Below the pieces are notes generated by a model that saw nothing but the letters and a program-made list of their open reading frames with translations, ran no database searches and had not been told where the DNA came from. Positions 8,603 through 17,393 of a stretch of DNA of 64,000 nucleotides are shown one piece after another (within the stretch, counting starts at the first letter, position 1; each line of letters begins with the position of its first letter). The position numbers and the translations under genes are program-made. This DNA comes from Propionibacteriaceae bacterium (GTDB lineage: Bacteria; Actinomycetota; Actinomycetes; Propionibacteriales; Propionibacteriaceae), in assembly GCA_031262485.1 (NCBI GenBank), contig JAISHO010000028.1, positions 1 to 64,000 of the forward strand, read 5' to 3'.

Positions 8603-10030
8603 TCAGACGATGTCCCCCGGCCGGTAGCTCGCCGCTTCGGGATCGGCTTCGACGAGGTGGGCCACTCGGTCGGCCAAGCGGGCGACCTGGGTGGTGGCGA
8701 CACCGGTCAACTCCATCGGGTGGGCGATGAGCTGGTCGAGGGCGGCGCGGTCGAGGGGCAGCGCCGGGTCGGCGGCCAAGGCGTCGAGGAGATGGTTAGG
8801 CGAGCCCGTCTCACGCATCGTTAGTGCCGCGTCGACTGCGTGATGCTTGATGATCTCGTGGGCCTCCTCACGGCCGACGCCGGCTTTGACGGCCGCCATG
8901 AGGATCTTCGTCGTCACCAAGAACGGCAGGTAGCGTTTCAGTTCGGCGTCGATCATGGCGGGAAAGGCGCCGAAGCCGTCGAGGATCGTCAGGAAGGTCT
9001 CGAGCAAGCCGTCGAGGCAATAGAACGAATCCGGCAGTGCGACGCGGCGGACGACAGAACACGACACGTCCCCCTCGTTCCACTGGTTGCCGGCCATCGC
9101 CTCCGTCATCGACAAATAGCCCTTGAGGACGACGAGCATGCCGTTGACCCGCTCGCACGAGCGCGCGTTCATCTTGTGCGGCATCGCCGAGGAGCCGACC
9201 TGCCCGGATCGGAAACCCTCGGTGACAAGTTCATTACCAGCCATGAGACGGATGAACGTCGCCAACGTCGAGCACGGTGAGGCGATCTGGACGAGAGCGG
9301 CGACGACGTCGAAGTCGAGGCTGCGCGGGTAGATCTGCCCCGTCGAGGTGAGACGGCGTTTGAAACCGAGTTGGGCGATGACGCGGTCTTCGAGTGTGTC
9401 GAGAGCGTCGGCGTCGCCGCCGAGGAGGTCGAGCATGTCTTGGCTCGTTCCGACCGGCCCCTTGATCCCCCGGGCCGGGTAGTGGGCGATGAGGGCGTCG
9501 AGGCGTTCGAGGGCGTAGAGCGCCTCGTCGGCGACGGTGGCGAAACGCTTGCCGAGCGTCGTCACTTGGGCGGCGACATTGTGGCTACGGCCGGTGATGG
9601 GTTGCTCGCCATAGCGCACGGCGGCGTCGGCCAGGCGCGCCAACACGGCGACGGTCTTGCGGCGGACGACGTGCAAACTGCGCAGGATTTGGGCTTGTTC
9701 GATGTTTTCGGTCAGGTCGCGCGAGGTCATGCCCTTGTGGACATGCTCGAAGCCGGCCAGGGCGTTGAACTCTTCGATGCGAGCCTTGACGTCGTGCTTG
9801 GTGACTCGTTCGCGGGCGTCGATCGAGGCAAGGTCGACGTCGTCGATGTGTTTCCGGTAGGCCGCGATGACGATGTCGGGGTCGTCGGCGCCGAAACTGA
9901 CGCCGAGGTCGCGTTGGGCCTCGAGGACAGCGATCCAGAACTCGCGCTCGGCGCGGATCTTGTTCTCCGGGCTCCAGATCTCCCGCATCGCCGCGGAGGC
10001 GTAACGGGTGGCGAGGACGTTCGTAGTCAC
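8603..10030 (-). CDS. purB: Adenylosuccinate lyase
   Basis: The 475-residue protein of the fumarase/aspartase superfamily cleaves SAICAR to AICAR and adenylosuccinate to AMP in purine synthesis. The signature loop GSSAMPHKMN is intact, and the general features TSRDLTENIEQAQI and TGRSHNVAAQVTTLGKRF are conserved. Translation starts at GTG 10030, with GGAGG about ten bases upstream. purD lies 172 bases upstream on the same strand, so the two purine genes probably form a unit. Confidence 0.95.
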   Translation of the reverse strand: MTTNVLATRYASAAMREIWSPENKIRAEREFWIAVLEAQRDLGVSFGADDPDIVIAAYRKHIDDVDLASIDARERVTKHDVKARIEEFNALAGFEHVHKGMTSRDLTENIEQAQILRSLHVVRRKTVAVLARLADAAVRYGEQPITGRSHNVAAQVTTLGKRFATVADEALYALERLDALIAHYPARGIKGPVGTSQDMLDLLGGDADALDTLEDRVIAQLGFKRRLTSTGQIYPRSLDFDVVAALVQIASPCSTLATFIRLMAGNELVTEGFRSGQVGSSAMPHKMNARSCERVNGMLVVLKGYLSMTEAMAGNQWNEGDVSCSVVRRVALPDSFYCLDGLLETFLTILDGFGAFPAMIDAELKRYLPFLVTTKILMAAVKAGVGREEAHEIIKHHAVDAALTMRETGSPNHLLDALAADPALPLDRAALDQLIAHPMELTGVATTQVARLADRVAHLVEADPEAASYRPGDIV

Positions 10031-10202
10031 AGGAGGCCTCCAGACAGGGCAACAGGAACGGACGAGAGATCACCTCGGCATTCGCCGGAGGATGGTGTGG
10101 AGAGGGAAGGAATGGATCGAATGTGCGTATGGTTCGGCGCCGGATGGCATCGCCGGGCTTCGACCGTGGAGATTGGCATGGAGTTCACACCTAGACGCCC
10201 AT

Positions 10203-11633
10203 TCACAACTGATCTGCCGAAATGGTGGGGATTTCGCCTTGGGCGGCTCGACGGGCGATGTCATGGCGATGGAAACCATCGTCGTAGTTGACCTGTGCGA
10301 CCGTCTCATAGGCTCGTTGCCGGGCAGCGGCGAGATCGTTCCCCCGTCCGACGACGCCGAGGACTCGCCCACCGTTGGCGACGAGGTTCCCTGCGGAGTC
10401 CCGCGTTGTTCCGGCTTGGACGATGTGCGTGGTCGCACCGGGCGCTGGTGTTCCGGTCTCGATGCTGAAGGCACCTTCACCGATCGCTTGAATCACCCCG
10501 CCCTTTTTCGGGGTCCCGGGGTACCCGTCGGCGGCGACGACGATGACGACCGCGCTCTCGTCTCTCCAGACCGGCGGCGCGACCTCGTCGAGTGTTCCGG
10601 TGGCGGCGGCGAGGAGGAGCGTGCCCCAGCCCGGGCCGGCCTCGGCGTCGAGGAGGGGGACGATGACTTGGGTCTCCGGATCGCCGAAGCGGGCGTTGAA
10701 CTCGACAACGCGCAGCCCTTGCGACGTCACCGCGAGCCCGGCGTAGAGAAGACCGACGAAGGGCGTGCCGCGATCCCGCATCGCCGCCAACGTCGGGGTG
10801 ATGACGCGTTCCATGACGACCTCGGTGAAGTTCTCCGGCAGCCATGGCAGCGGGGCGTAGGCGCCCATGCCGCCGGTGTTCGGCCCGGCGTCATCGTCGT
10901 GGGCCCGTTTGAAATCCTGCGCCGGAAGCAAGGGAACAGCGTGCTCTCCGTCGCTCAGAGCGAAGAGGCTGACCTCAGGGCCGTCGAGATAATCCTCGAT
11001 GACGACACGACCGCACTCCTCCGCGTGCTGGGCGGCCACCGCACGATCCTCGGTGACGACGACACCCTTGCCGGCCGCCAAACCGTCATTCTTGACGACA
11101 TAGGGCGGGCCGAAATCGTCGAGCGCCACGGCGACCTCGGCGGGCGTTAGGCAGAGGAAGGACCGCGCCGTCGGCACGGCCGCATCAGCCATGATCTCTT
11201 TGGCGAACTGTTTCGACGCCTCCAACTGGGCGGCTTCCTTCGACGCGCCGAAGCAGGGGATCCCAGCGGCCCTCACGGCATCAGCCACCCCGGCTACGAG
11301 CGGCGCTTCGGGGCCGATGACGACGAGGTTCACGCCCAGATCCTCGGCAAGAGCGACGACGGCGGCGCCGTCGAGTGGATCAAGGGTGGTGACTCTCTTC
11401 CACAGCCCAGGGTCGGCCCCACGGAGCGCGGCGTTCATCGCCCACGTGCCCGGGTTGCCTGGAGCTGTGACGACCTCGGCGACCGTCGGATCGGCGGAAA
11501 TTCCGATGGCGAGGGCGTGTTCCCGGCCGCCGGAGCCGACGACGAGGACGCGGATCGTTCCCTTCGGCGCCACGACTGAGGGCACCGGAGAGTCCGACGA
11601 GGAGGACGAGGAGCTGTGCGGGGCATGAGTCAC
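10203..11633 (-). CDS. purD: Phosphoribosylamine-glycine ligase (GAR synthetase)
   Basis: This ATP-grasp enzyme joins glycine to 5-phosphoribosylamine in the second step of purine synthesis. It has 476 residues, against about 420-430 in typical members; the excess is a serine-rich N-terminal extension of about 27 residues before VLVVGSGGREHALA. ATP-grasp landmarks are VKNDGLAAGKGVVV, EEFLxGxE-like VIEDYLDGPEVSLFAL, and EFNARFGDPETQ. The start is taken as GTG 11633, which follows a TAGGCT hexamer by six bases, as in a leaderless mRNA. If a shorter start is used, the core is unaffected. Confidence 0.94.
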   Translation of the reverse strand: MTHAPHSSSSSSSDSPVPSVVAPKGTIRVLVVGSGGREHALAIGISADPTVAEVVTAPGNPGTWAMNAALRGADPGLWKRVTTLDPLDGAAVVALAEDLGVNLVVIGPEAPLVAGVADAVRAAGIPCFGASKEAAQLEASKQFAKEIMADAAVPTARSFLCLTPAEVAVALDDFGPPYVVKNDGLAAGKGVVVTEDRAVAAQHAEECGRVVIEDYLDGPEVSLFALSDGEHAVPLLPAQDFKRAHDDDAGPNTGGMGAYAPLPWLPENFTEVVMERVITPTLAAMRDRGTPFVGLLYAGLAVTSQGLRVVEFNARFGDPETQVIVPLLDAEAGPGWGTLLLAAATGTLDEVAPPVWRDESAVVIVVAADGYPGTPKKGGVIQAIGEGAFSIETGTPAPGATTHIVQAGTTRDSAGNLVANGGRVLGVVGRGNDLAAARQRAYETVAQVNYDDGFHRHDIARRAAQGEIPTISADQL

Positions 11634-11639
11634 GGCGCC

Positions 11640-11645
11640 AGCCTA
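11640..11645 (-). promoter_or_regulatory. Predicted -10 element (TAGGCT), leaderless purD start
   Basis: TAnnnT hexamer followed by six bases and the GTG at 11633. Confidence 0.5.
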
Positions 11646-11900
11646 CCGACCTCTCATCCGGGAAAGACGGGCGCGACCACGACGTCTTCGTGGTCCGTCG
11701 CACCCCGACTGTCGCGATCGCGACGCCAGGTCGGGACCCTCAGTTGTTTGTCACGACTGAAATGCCGCATTCGTGGCCCCCGGTGGAGTCCCAAGCCACG
11801 TCGCCGGCGTCGCCGGTGGCTTCACGACCGCGCCTCCTTCGCCTTGTTGGCCGCCCCCGACCACCACGAATGACACGATATGTGGGTCGCGGCTGACCTA

Positions 11901-11906
11901 TAGGAT
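11901..11906 (+). promoter_or_regulatory. Predicted -10 element (TAGGAT), leaderless lipoate ligase start
   Basis: TAnnnT hexamer followed by six bases and the GTG at 11913; no Shine-Dalgarno sequence. Confidence 0.6.
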
Positions 11907-11912
11907 TCCCCT

Positions 11913-12962
11913 GTGCATGCGAAATACAAGATTCCTGGAGGCAAGCTCGTCGCCGTCGATCTCGACGTCACCGATGGGACATTGAGCGACGTCCATATCT
12001 TCGGGGATTTCTTCCTCGAACCCGACGACGCCCTCGAACGCATCAACGCGGCGTTGACCGGCGCGCCCGTGGAGACAGGGGTTCGAGAGCTCGCCGCCCG
12101 CATCGAACGTGGGCTTGATCCGTCGGACGCGCTCATCGGGTTCACCCCGCGCGATGTCGCCATCGTCGTGCGCCGGGCTTTGGGGAAGTCGACGACTTGG
12201 GATGATCACCGTTTCGAACTCATCGTCGACGGGCCGCGCACGCCTGCGATGCACATGGCGCTCGACCAGGTCCTCGCCGAGGGGTTGGCGGCCGGCACGC
12301 GCGGGCCGACGTTGAGGATTTGGCACTGGGCGTCGAACGCCGTCATCCTCGGCTCTTTCCAATCTGTCCGCAACGAGGTCGACCTTGAGGCGGCCGCGCG
12401 TCACGACGTCACCGTCGTGCGACGCATCACCGGCGGGGGCGCCATGTTCGTCGAACCCGGCAACACCATCACCTATTCGTTGGTGGCGCCCGGGTCGCTC
12501 GTCGACGGGTTGAGCTACGAGGAGTCCTATGCCTTCCTTGACGCGTGGGTGCTCGCCGCCCTCAACGACCTCGGCATCGCGGCCACCTATCAACCCATCA
12601 ACGACATCACCTCCCCGGCGGGGAAGATCGCTGGCGCGGCGCAGCGCCGCCTCACCGACGGCACCGTTCTCCACCACGTCACCATGGCTTACGACATCGA
12701 TACCAACAAGATGCTTGAGGTGTTGCGGATCGGTCGTGAGAAGCTCTCCGACAAGGGGACGAAGTCGGCCGCCAAACGCGTCGACCCCTTGCGCTCCCAG
12801 ACGGGGATGAGCCGCGAAGCCATCATCGACGCTTTCCTCGACACCTTCCGTTCCCGGCACACGTTGACCGATTCCGCCCCCACCGCCGATGAGATTGCGA
12901 AAGCCGAAGAGTTGGTTCGCACGAAGTTCTCGACCCCCGAGTGGACGAACCGGGTGCCCTGA
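11913..12962 (+). CDS. lplA: Lipoate-protein ligase with N-terminal accessory domain (LplB-LplA order)
   Basis: The enzyme activates lipoate with ATP and attaches it to lysines of 2-oxoacid dehydrogenases or GcvH. Residues 1-90 (HAKYKIPGGKLVAVDLDV...) match the small accessory domain that is C-terminal in E. coli LplA and a separate LplB in archaea. The catalytic lipoate/biotin-ligase domain follows, with RRITGGGAMFVEPGNTITYS and the lysine-bearing SPAGKIAGAAQRR. Here the accessory domain comes first. The start is GTG 11913. The stop overlaps by one base the start of the DUF1345 gene (TGATG), implying coupling. Confidence 0.88.
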   Translation: MHAKYKIPGGKLVAVDLDVTDGTLSDVHIFGDFFLEPDDALERINAALTGAPVETGVRELAARIERGLDPSDALIGFTPRDVAIVVRRALGKSTTWDDHRFELIVDGPRTPAMHMALDQVLAEGLAAGTRGPTLRIWHWASNAVILGSFQSVRNEVDLEAAARHDVTVVRRITGGGAMFVEPGNTITYSLVAPGSLVDGLSYEESYAFLDAWVLAALNDLGIAATYQPINDITSPAGKIAGAAQRRLTDGTVLHHVTMAYDIDTNKMLEVLRIGREKLSDKGTKSAAKRVDPLRSQTGMSREAIIDAFLDTFRSRHTLTDSAPTADEIAKAEELVRTKFSTPEWTNRVP

Positions 12963-13597
12963 TGCCAAGGCGCGGCCACACCCGGGAGCGCTTCGCCGTC
13001 ATGGCGGTGGCGGGTGTGGCAGCCGCGCTCGTGGTCGGGTTCAGTGGGCATTGGTTGGAAGCACCGGTCGTCGGTTGGCTCGTCGCCTGCCTCGTCTATG
13101 TGTTCTGGATCTTCGTCCACCTCCACGACGCCGACCCCGAGCAGACGGCCGCCCATGCCACCCGCGAGGACCCTGGCCGCGGCGTCACACGCGTGCTCCT
13201 CGTCGGCGCCGCCGTCGCCTCGCTCGTCGACGTCGTCTGGGTGCTCACCCAAGCGAGCCGCAGCACCACCGCCTCCACCCAAACGCTCTACGCGTTGCTC
13301 GCTTTCGGCTCCGTCGCCGCCTCGTGGCTGCTCATCCACACCCTCTTCACCCTCCGCTACGCCGAGCAATACCACCAGATCGGCGGGGGGATCGACTTCA
13401 ACCAACCCGGCCCGCCCTGCTACCGCGACTTCGCTTACGTCGCCTTCGGCATCGGCATGACCTACCAGATCGCCGACACGACGATCACCCACACCTCAGT
13501 GCGCGCAACCGCCCTGCGTCACATGCTGCTGTCGTACCTCTTCGGGACGGTCGTCCTCGCCTCCGTCGTCAACATCATCGTCGGGTTGCTTCCGTAG
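12962..13597 (+). CDS. DUF1345 family membrane protein
   Basis: The 211-residue protein has about five hydrophobic helices. The family block is well conserved: HTLFTLRYAEQYHQIGGGIDF, then YRDFAYVAFGIGMTYQIADT, then ALRHMLLSYLFGTVVLASVVNIIVG. No biochemical function is established for DUF1345. It overlaps the lipoate ligase stop by one base and is convergent with the DUF433 gene, whose last 23 bases overlap its own 3' end. Confidence 0.85.
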   Translation: MPRRGHTRERFAVMAVAGVAAALVVGFSGHWLEAPVVGWLVACLVYVFWIFVHLHDADPEQTAAHATREDPGRGVTRVLLVGAAVASLVDVVWVLTQASRSTTASTQTLYALLAFGSVAASWLLIHTLFTLRYAEQYHQIGGGIDFNQPGPPCYRDFAYVAFGIGMTYQIADTTITHTSVRATALRHMLLSYLFGTVVLASVVNIIVGLLP

Positions 13598-14234
13598 AAA
13601 CGCGGTTACGAGAGCGCACGATCGACTCGACCGATGAGGGAGGAATATCCATCTCTTCAGCCACCACGTCAATGGATTCCCCTGCTTTGAAAAGCGAAAG
13701 GAGATCCTCCACCCGAACCCGGGTGCGATTGATGACCGGTTGGCCAAAAGCGATCCTCGGATCGGCGATGACATCGGCGTCGTGATACGCAGTGAGCTGA
13801 ACCGATTGGGGAATCCCTTGCTCGTCCCACGTCACGGGGCGCAGCCCCATCTCGATGACGCGTGGAAGACCACCTTGAAGATCACGAGCGCGAGTCCACT
13901 CAGGATCTCCCGCAGAGGCAAGATTCATGAGGATGTCCCGGCCGTCATGGGCCAGCACACCCCGCGCGAGCATGCGCGGACCGAGTTGTTCACGCACCTT
14001 CGCCATCCCCGTTCGGATCGCTTGGAGCGACAGCCCTGCACCGAGGAGTTCCTGGTAAACCTGAGCCTCGACGAGAGCGATGAAAGGGAGACGTGGGTAG
14101 CGCGACTCAGCGTCGATCGTCGTCAAGAGCGAATCCTTCTTCGCCCAATCGCGCAGCCGTGACGATTTCATCCCCAAATGAGAGGCAGCCGAAGGGACGG
14201 TGTACAGCGGCACCGTAAAGCGATCATCGATCAT
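13575..14234 (-). CDS. HTH + DUF433 protein (VapB45-like antitoxin/regulator)
   Basis: This 219-residue protein has an N-terminal MerR-like helix-turn-helix (TVPSAASHLGMKSSRLRDWAKKD, about residues 8-31) and a C-terminal DUF433 domain (ADPRIAFGQPVINRTRVRVEDLLSLFKAGESIDVVAEEMDIPPSSVESIVR). DUF433 proteins commonly act as antitoxins or repressors beside a PIN-like nuclease (DUF5615). No such gene is present on either side, so it looks orphaned. The start at 14234 has a strong AGGAGGAAGG ribosome site. A perfect 37-bp inverted repeat lies 30-66 bases upstream, a good candidate operator. Confidence 0.82.
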   Translation of the reverse strand: MIDDRFTVPLYTVPSAASHLGMKSSRLRDWAKKDSLLTTIDAESRYPRLPFIALVEAQVYQELLGAGLSLQAIRTGMAKVREQLGPRMLARGVLAHDGRDILMNLASAGDPEWTRARDLQGGLPRVIEMGLRPVTWDEQGIPQSVQLTAYHDADVIADPRIAFGQPVINRTRVRVEDLLSLFKAGESIDVVAEEMDIPPSSVESIVRSRNRVSTEATRR

Positions 14235-14263
14235 GTCCTTCCTCCTCTCGGGGTTCCGTCGTC

Positions 14264-14300
14264 CCTCCAATTGTCCCACGGGCCATGGGACAATTGGAGG
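14264..14300. promoter_or_regulatory. 37-bp perfect palindrome (copy A of 19-bp core family)
   Basis: Fifteen-bp arms (CCTCCAATTGTCCCA and its complement) flank CGGGCCA. The 19-bp core is 14273-14291. It lies 30 bases upstream of the DUF433 gene start, just after the RHH gene stop at 14329. There is no T-tract, so operator is preferred over terminator. Confidence 0.7.
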
Positions 14301-14328
14301 AAGAGATCCCTTCCCTCGCGCACGATTC

Positions 14329-14562
14329 TCAATCGATACCATCAGCGAGGGTCCCCTCCCAGATCTCGTACTCACGCATGGCCCCGGGATTGGCCAGGTC
14401 AGCTTTCGTCGCTTCGCGCTCGGCGAGGATCACGGCTTCGCGCCAAACCCGCCAGCTCAATCTCGTCACGTACTCAGAGAGTGAATCGTGGGTCAACGCC
14501 GCGAGGGACGCGAGCCGCTCCTTCGTTTCAACCGTGACATATATCGCTGTTAGTGCGGTCAT
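14329..14562 (-). CDS. Small RHH/MazE-like antitoxin-type protein
   Basis: The 77-residue protein begins with a strand-helix-helix pattern (AIYVTVETKERLASLAALTHDSLSEYVTRLSWRV) typical of ribbon-helix-helix antitoxins. It ends with REYEIWEGTLADGID, like the C-terminal tails of MazE/VapB antitoxins that bind toxin. No toxin gene is adjacent. Its ATG overlaps the TGA of the upstream RNA ligase gene (ATGA), so translation is probably coupled to the ligase. Family identification is by pattern only. Confidence 0.6.
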   Translation of the reverse strand: MTALTAIYVTVETKERLASLAALTHDSLSEYVTRLSWRVWREAVILAEREATKADLANPGAMREYEIWEGTLADGID

Positions 14563-15611
14563 AATCCGTGCTTGATGAGGTACCGGGGTGAGACGGCTTT
14601 CCAGACGTCGCGATAGTCGGTCTCCTCGTAACCGGCGCCATCGACGCGATGCCAGACGATTCCTTCGGCTAAGACTTTCGGATTGACGAGGGATTTCATG
14701 CCGTCGGCCTGCTCAAGGGCTTGGGTGACAGTGGTGGGGAATGGCAAACCCTCGATGACGGGAGCGAGCGGCAACCCCGACTCGGCTAGGTCGGCGAAAC
14801 GAGAGCGTGCCCGGCCATCCTCGAGAGACCAAGCCGCGAAGACAGCCACATGATGGCCGTGTGCTTTCAGACGGTTGCCGTTGACGTTGTCGCCGTAAAG
14901 CTCACCTTGGATGGCGTCAAAACCATTGCGACGCATGAGAGCGATGAGATCGTAGTGGGCGGCGACCGCGACCGGAGTCGCCCCAAGATCGTCCGTCTTC
15001 AACTCGTAATTCCGTGAGCAGACTCGCAGATCGTCGCCGTCGAGCCAATAGGTGATCGATGATCCGTCGATCTTCTCCGTGGGAATCCACAAACCGTCGT
15101 CGACTCGGACAAGGAAATCGTCGGATATGTTCTGCACTCGTTCAGCGTCCGTCTTCCTCAACCAGGCGATCGGCCACGGGCCTTTCAGATTGGCGTTGGC
15201 GATGGGCTGGGGCGGCTCGTAGAGGATGATTCCCAACAATTCGTCGAGGCTGGCGCCCGATCCACTCCCCTCCTCTTGGGTAGCGGCTATTGCATCGGCG
15301 AATGTGGCCGCAGGGAAAACGATGCCCTGAGAGACCTGGCCACGCAACCGGGCCGTCCTGAGTACGTGGTAGTCGCCGTCGTCGATTTTCTTCGAACTCC
15401 GCGCTCCCAAAAATGAGAAGACAGGATTGTCGAGGGGAAGCGCAGCGTCGGGCTCGATATAGACGACAGGATCGCCATCGTGGTATTCGCCTTTTTTGAC
15501 GACGACGTCCCAGCCGCGCACCGTGCCGACCTCGATGGTGTCGGCGTCGGGGATGGGGCGAAGCTTCTCGATGGTGCCGACGGTGGCGAGAACACGAGCG
15601 TCGTTGAGCAT
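14559..15611 (-). CDS. ATP-dependent RNA ligase, Rnl5 / DraRnl (DRB0094) type
   Basis: The 350-residue protein has an N-terminal OB-like domain (RVLATVGTIEKLRPIPDADTIEVGTVRGWDVVVKKGEY) followed by a nucleotidyltransferase domain. The adenylation motif I is EKIDGSS, with its lysine nucleophile; motif Ia/III-like stretches include CSRNYELK and IQGELYGDNVNGN, and a motif IV-like EGIVWH is present. Deinococcus DraRnl joins 3'-OH and 5'-phosphate RNA ends, in line with a repair role. GGAGG seven bases upstream supports the ATG at 15611. It is translationally coupled to the antitoxin-like gene. Confidence 0.85.
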   Translation of the reverse strand: MLNDARVLATVGTIEKLRPIPDADTIEVGTVRGWDVVVKKGEYHDGDPVVYIEPDAALPLDNPVFSFLGARSSKKIDDGDYHVLRTARLRGQVSQGIVFPAATFADAIAATQEEGSGSGASLDELLGIILYEPPQPIANANLKGPWPIAWLRKTDAERVQNISDDFLVRVDDGLWIPTEKIDGSSITYWLDGDDLRVCSRNYELKTDDLGATPVAVAAHYDLIALMRRNGFDAIQGELYGDNVNGNRLKAHGHHVAVFAAWSLEDGRARSRFADLAESGLPLAPVIEGLPFPTTVTQALEQADGMKSLVNPKVLAEGIVWHRVDGAGYEETDYRDVWKAVSPRYLIKHGL

Positions 15612-15994
15612 AAGGAGACCTCCAGGGATGACGGCATACGCCGAACACGGGTGAAAACATGGACGACGTGGGCTCATCCCGGGCGGCGCCGAGGCTCAGA
15701 ACAAAGAGACCATCTTCATGGCGCATCGCGACGGGTGCGTAGGTATGGGAAAAAGGGTAACGACACCCCCAGATAATTTCAACTCAATAGTGCCACTATC
15801 AACAATAGCTATGAGCAAGAATCGTGTCGCGGCCAATTCTCAACTCGTCATTCAGCAGCGCTGCCGAGGGCCTCCACAAGTCGATACCCGTTATTTCATC
15901 CGGCCCCTTCCATTTGTCCCACGGGCCATGGGACAAATGGAAGGGCGACCCGAAGTCCCCTCTGGAGGCGACGAGGGGCGATCGATCAGCACAG
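15612..15994. other. 383-bp intergenic region with two palindromes
   Basis: No gene is supported. It must hold the RNA ligase promoter. A 13-bp palindrome ATAGTG-C-CACTAT sits at 15787-15799, about 176 bases before the ligase start, and copy B of the 19-bp palindrome family is at 15905-15945. Confidence 0.6.
15905..15945. promoter_or_regulatory. 41-bp perfect palindrome (copy B of 19-bp core family)
   Basis: Seventeen-bp arms (CCCTTCCATTTGTCCCA and complement) flank the same CGGGCCA centre as copy A. The 19-bp core is 15916-15934 and is identical to copy A. It lies 50 bases after the dehydrogenase stop and about 300 bases before the RNA ligase. Confidence 0.7.
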
Positions 15995-17149
15995 TCAGAA
16001 GATCGAGCGGTAGAGCTCCTCGATCTCGCCGAGGCTGGCGGGGCGGGGGTTGCCGCCGGTGCAGACGTCGGCGTAGGCGGCTTCGGCCAGCCCGTGGAGA
16101 TCGTCTTCCTTGGCGCCGATCTCGCGCAGGGTCGTCGGGTTGCCGAGGTCGCGGGTCAGCTTCGCGACGGCGTCGACGGCGGCTTGGCGGGCTTCGTCGA
16201 GCGGCATCGTTTGGGCGTTCTCGACGCCGAAGGCCTCGGCGATGTCGCGGTATTTCTCCCCCGTCTCGGTGGCGTTGAACGCCATGACCGGGGCGAGCAA
16301 GACACCATTGGCGACGCCGTGGGGCGTGGAGTAGAAACCACCGAGGGGGTGGGCCATGCCGTGGACGAGGCCCAAGCCGACGTTCGAATAGCCCATGCCG
16401 GCGATGTATTGCGCCATCGCCATCTCCTCGGCCGCTTTCGCGTCGCCCTCGGCCGACTTCGGCAACGCTTTGGCGATCGTGCGGATGGCGGTGAGGTGGA
16501 ACATGTCGCTCATCTCCCAGGCCCCGGCAGTGATATAACCCTCGATGGCGTGGGTGAGGGCGTCGAGCCCGACGGCGACCTTGAGGGCGCGGGGGGCCGA
16601 CGTCATCATGTCGGAGTCGACGACGGCGAGGACGGGGATGTCATGCGGATCGACGCAGACGAACTTGCGATGCGCCTCCTCGTCGGTGATGACATAGTTG
16701 ATCGTCGTCTCTGAGGCCGTGCCCGCCGTCGTCGGCACGCCGATGATCGGAACCGACGGGTTCTTCGTCGCCGCAGTGCCCTCAAGCGAACGCACGTCGG
16801 CGAACTCCGGGTTGGCGGCGATGATGCCGATCGCCTTGCAGGTGTCTTGCGGAGAGCCACCACCGACACCGATGAGGACGTCCGCGCCCGACTCCTGGAA
16901 CGCTTTGACGCCAGTCTGCACATTCTCGATCGGCGGATTCGGCACGACGTTCGTATAGAGGTCGTAGGCGATGCCAGCCCCCTCGAGCAGCGCGGTGACC
17001 TTGCCAGTGACGCCAGAATCGACGAGCACCTGGTCGGAGACGACGAACGCCTTCGCGAACCCGCGCGCCTTGATCTGATCAGGGATGACGGAGATCGCCC
17101 CCGCCCCGAAATACGCGGTCTGATTCCAAATCATCCGATGAACAGCCAT
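15995..17149 (-). CDS. fucO: Iron-containing alcohol dehydrogenase, lactaldehyde reductase-like
   Basis: A group III metal-dependent alcohol dehydrogenase of 384 residues, close in length to E. coli FucO. The NAD-binding GVGGGSPQDTCKAIG and the metal-site segments GLDALTHAIEGYI and GLVHGMAHPLGGFYSTPHG, carrying the aspartate and three histidines, are intact. FucO reduces lactaldehyde to 1,2-propanediol; related enzymes act on other alcohols, so the substrate is inferred. AAGGAG a few bases upstream marks the start. No fucose or rhamnose genes are nearby. Confidence 0.88.
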   Translation of the reverse strand: MAVHRMIWNQTAYFGAGAISVIPDQIKARGFAKAFVVSDQVLVDSGVTGKVTALLEGAGIAYDLYTNVVPNPPIENVQTGVKAFQESGADVLIGVGGGSPQDTCKAIGIIAANPEFADVRSLEGTAATKNPSVPIIGVPTTAGTASETTINYVITDEEAHRKFVCVDPHDIPVLAVVDSDMMTSAPRALKVAVGLDALTHAIEGYITAGAWEMSDMFHLTAIRTIAKALPKSAEGDAKAAEEMAMAQYIAGMGYSNVGLGLVHGMAHPLGGFYSTPHGVANGVLLAPVMAFNATETGEKYRDIAEAFGVENAQTMPLDEARQAAVDAVAKLTRDLGNPTTLREIGAKEDDLHGLAEAAYADVCTGGNPRPASLGEIEELYRSIF

Positions 17150-17393
17150 GATGTTTCTCCTTACCTCGACGTTGATGGTGAGAATCCAGGAGATCTCGCC
17201 GCGCGGACGGAACGAGCCAGACGAGAACCCCGAGGCAGCATTGCCTTGATTCTCAGTTCAGCCTAGAGTCCGATGACGCTGAAAGCGGAGTGCGACCCGC
17301 GAGATAGTTGAATCGGTTCAAAAAACCAGTACACCGCAGTCTTGAAGCTCGACCAAACGTAATCTTAGTTAAGCCAAAAACCTTCGTCGAGAC

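Noticed and set aside
14235..14328. PIN-like (DUF5615) partner next to the DUF433 gene
   Set aside because: The 94 bases hold only the palindrome; downstream lies the convergent DUF1345 gene.
17150..17393. Fic toxin gene after the VbhA-like antitoxin
   Set aside because: No open frame and no HPFxxGNG motif in this stretch or on the other strand.
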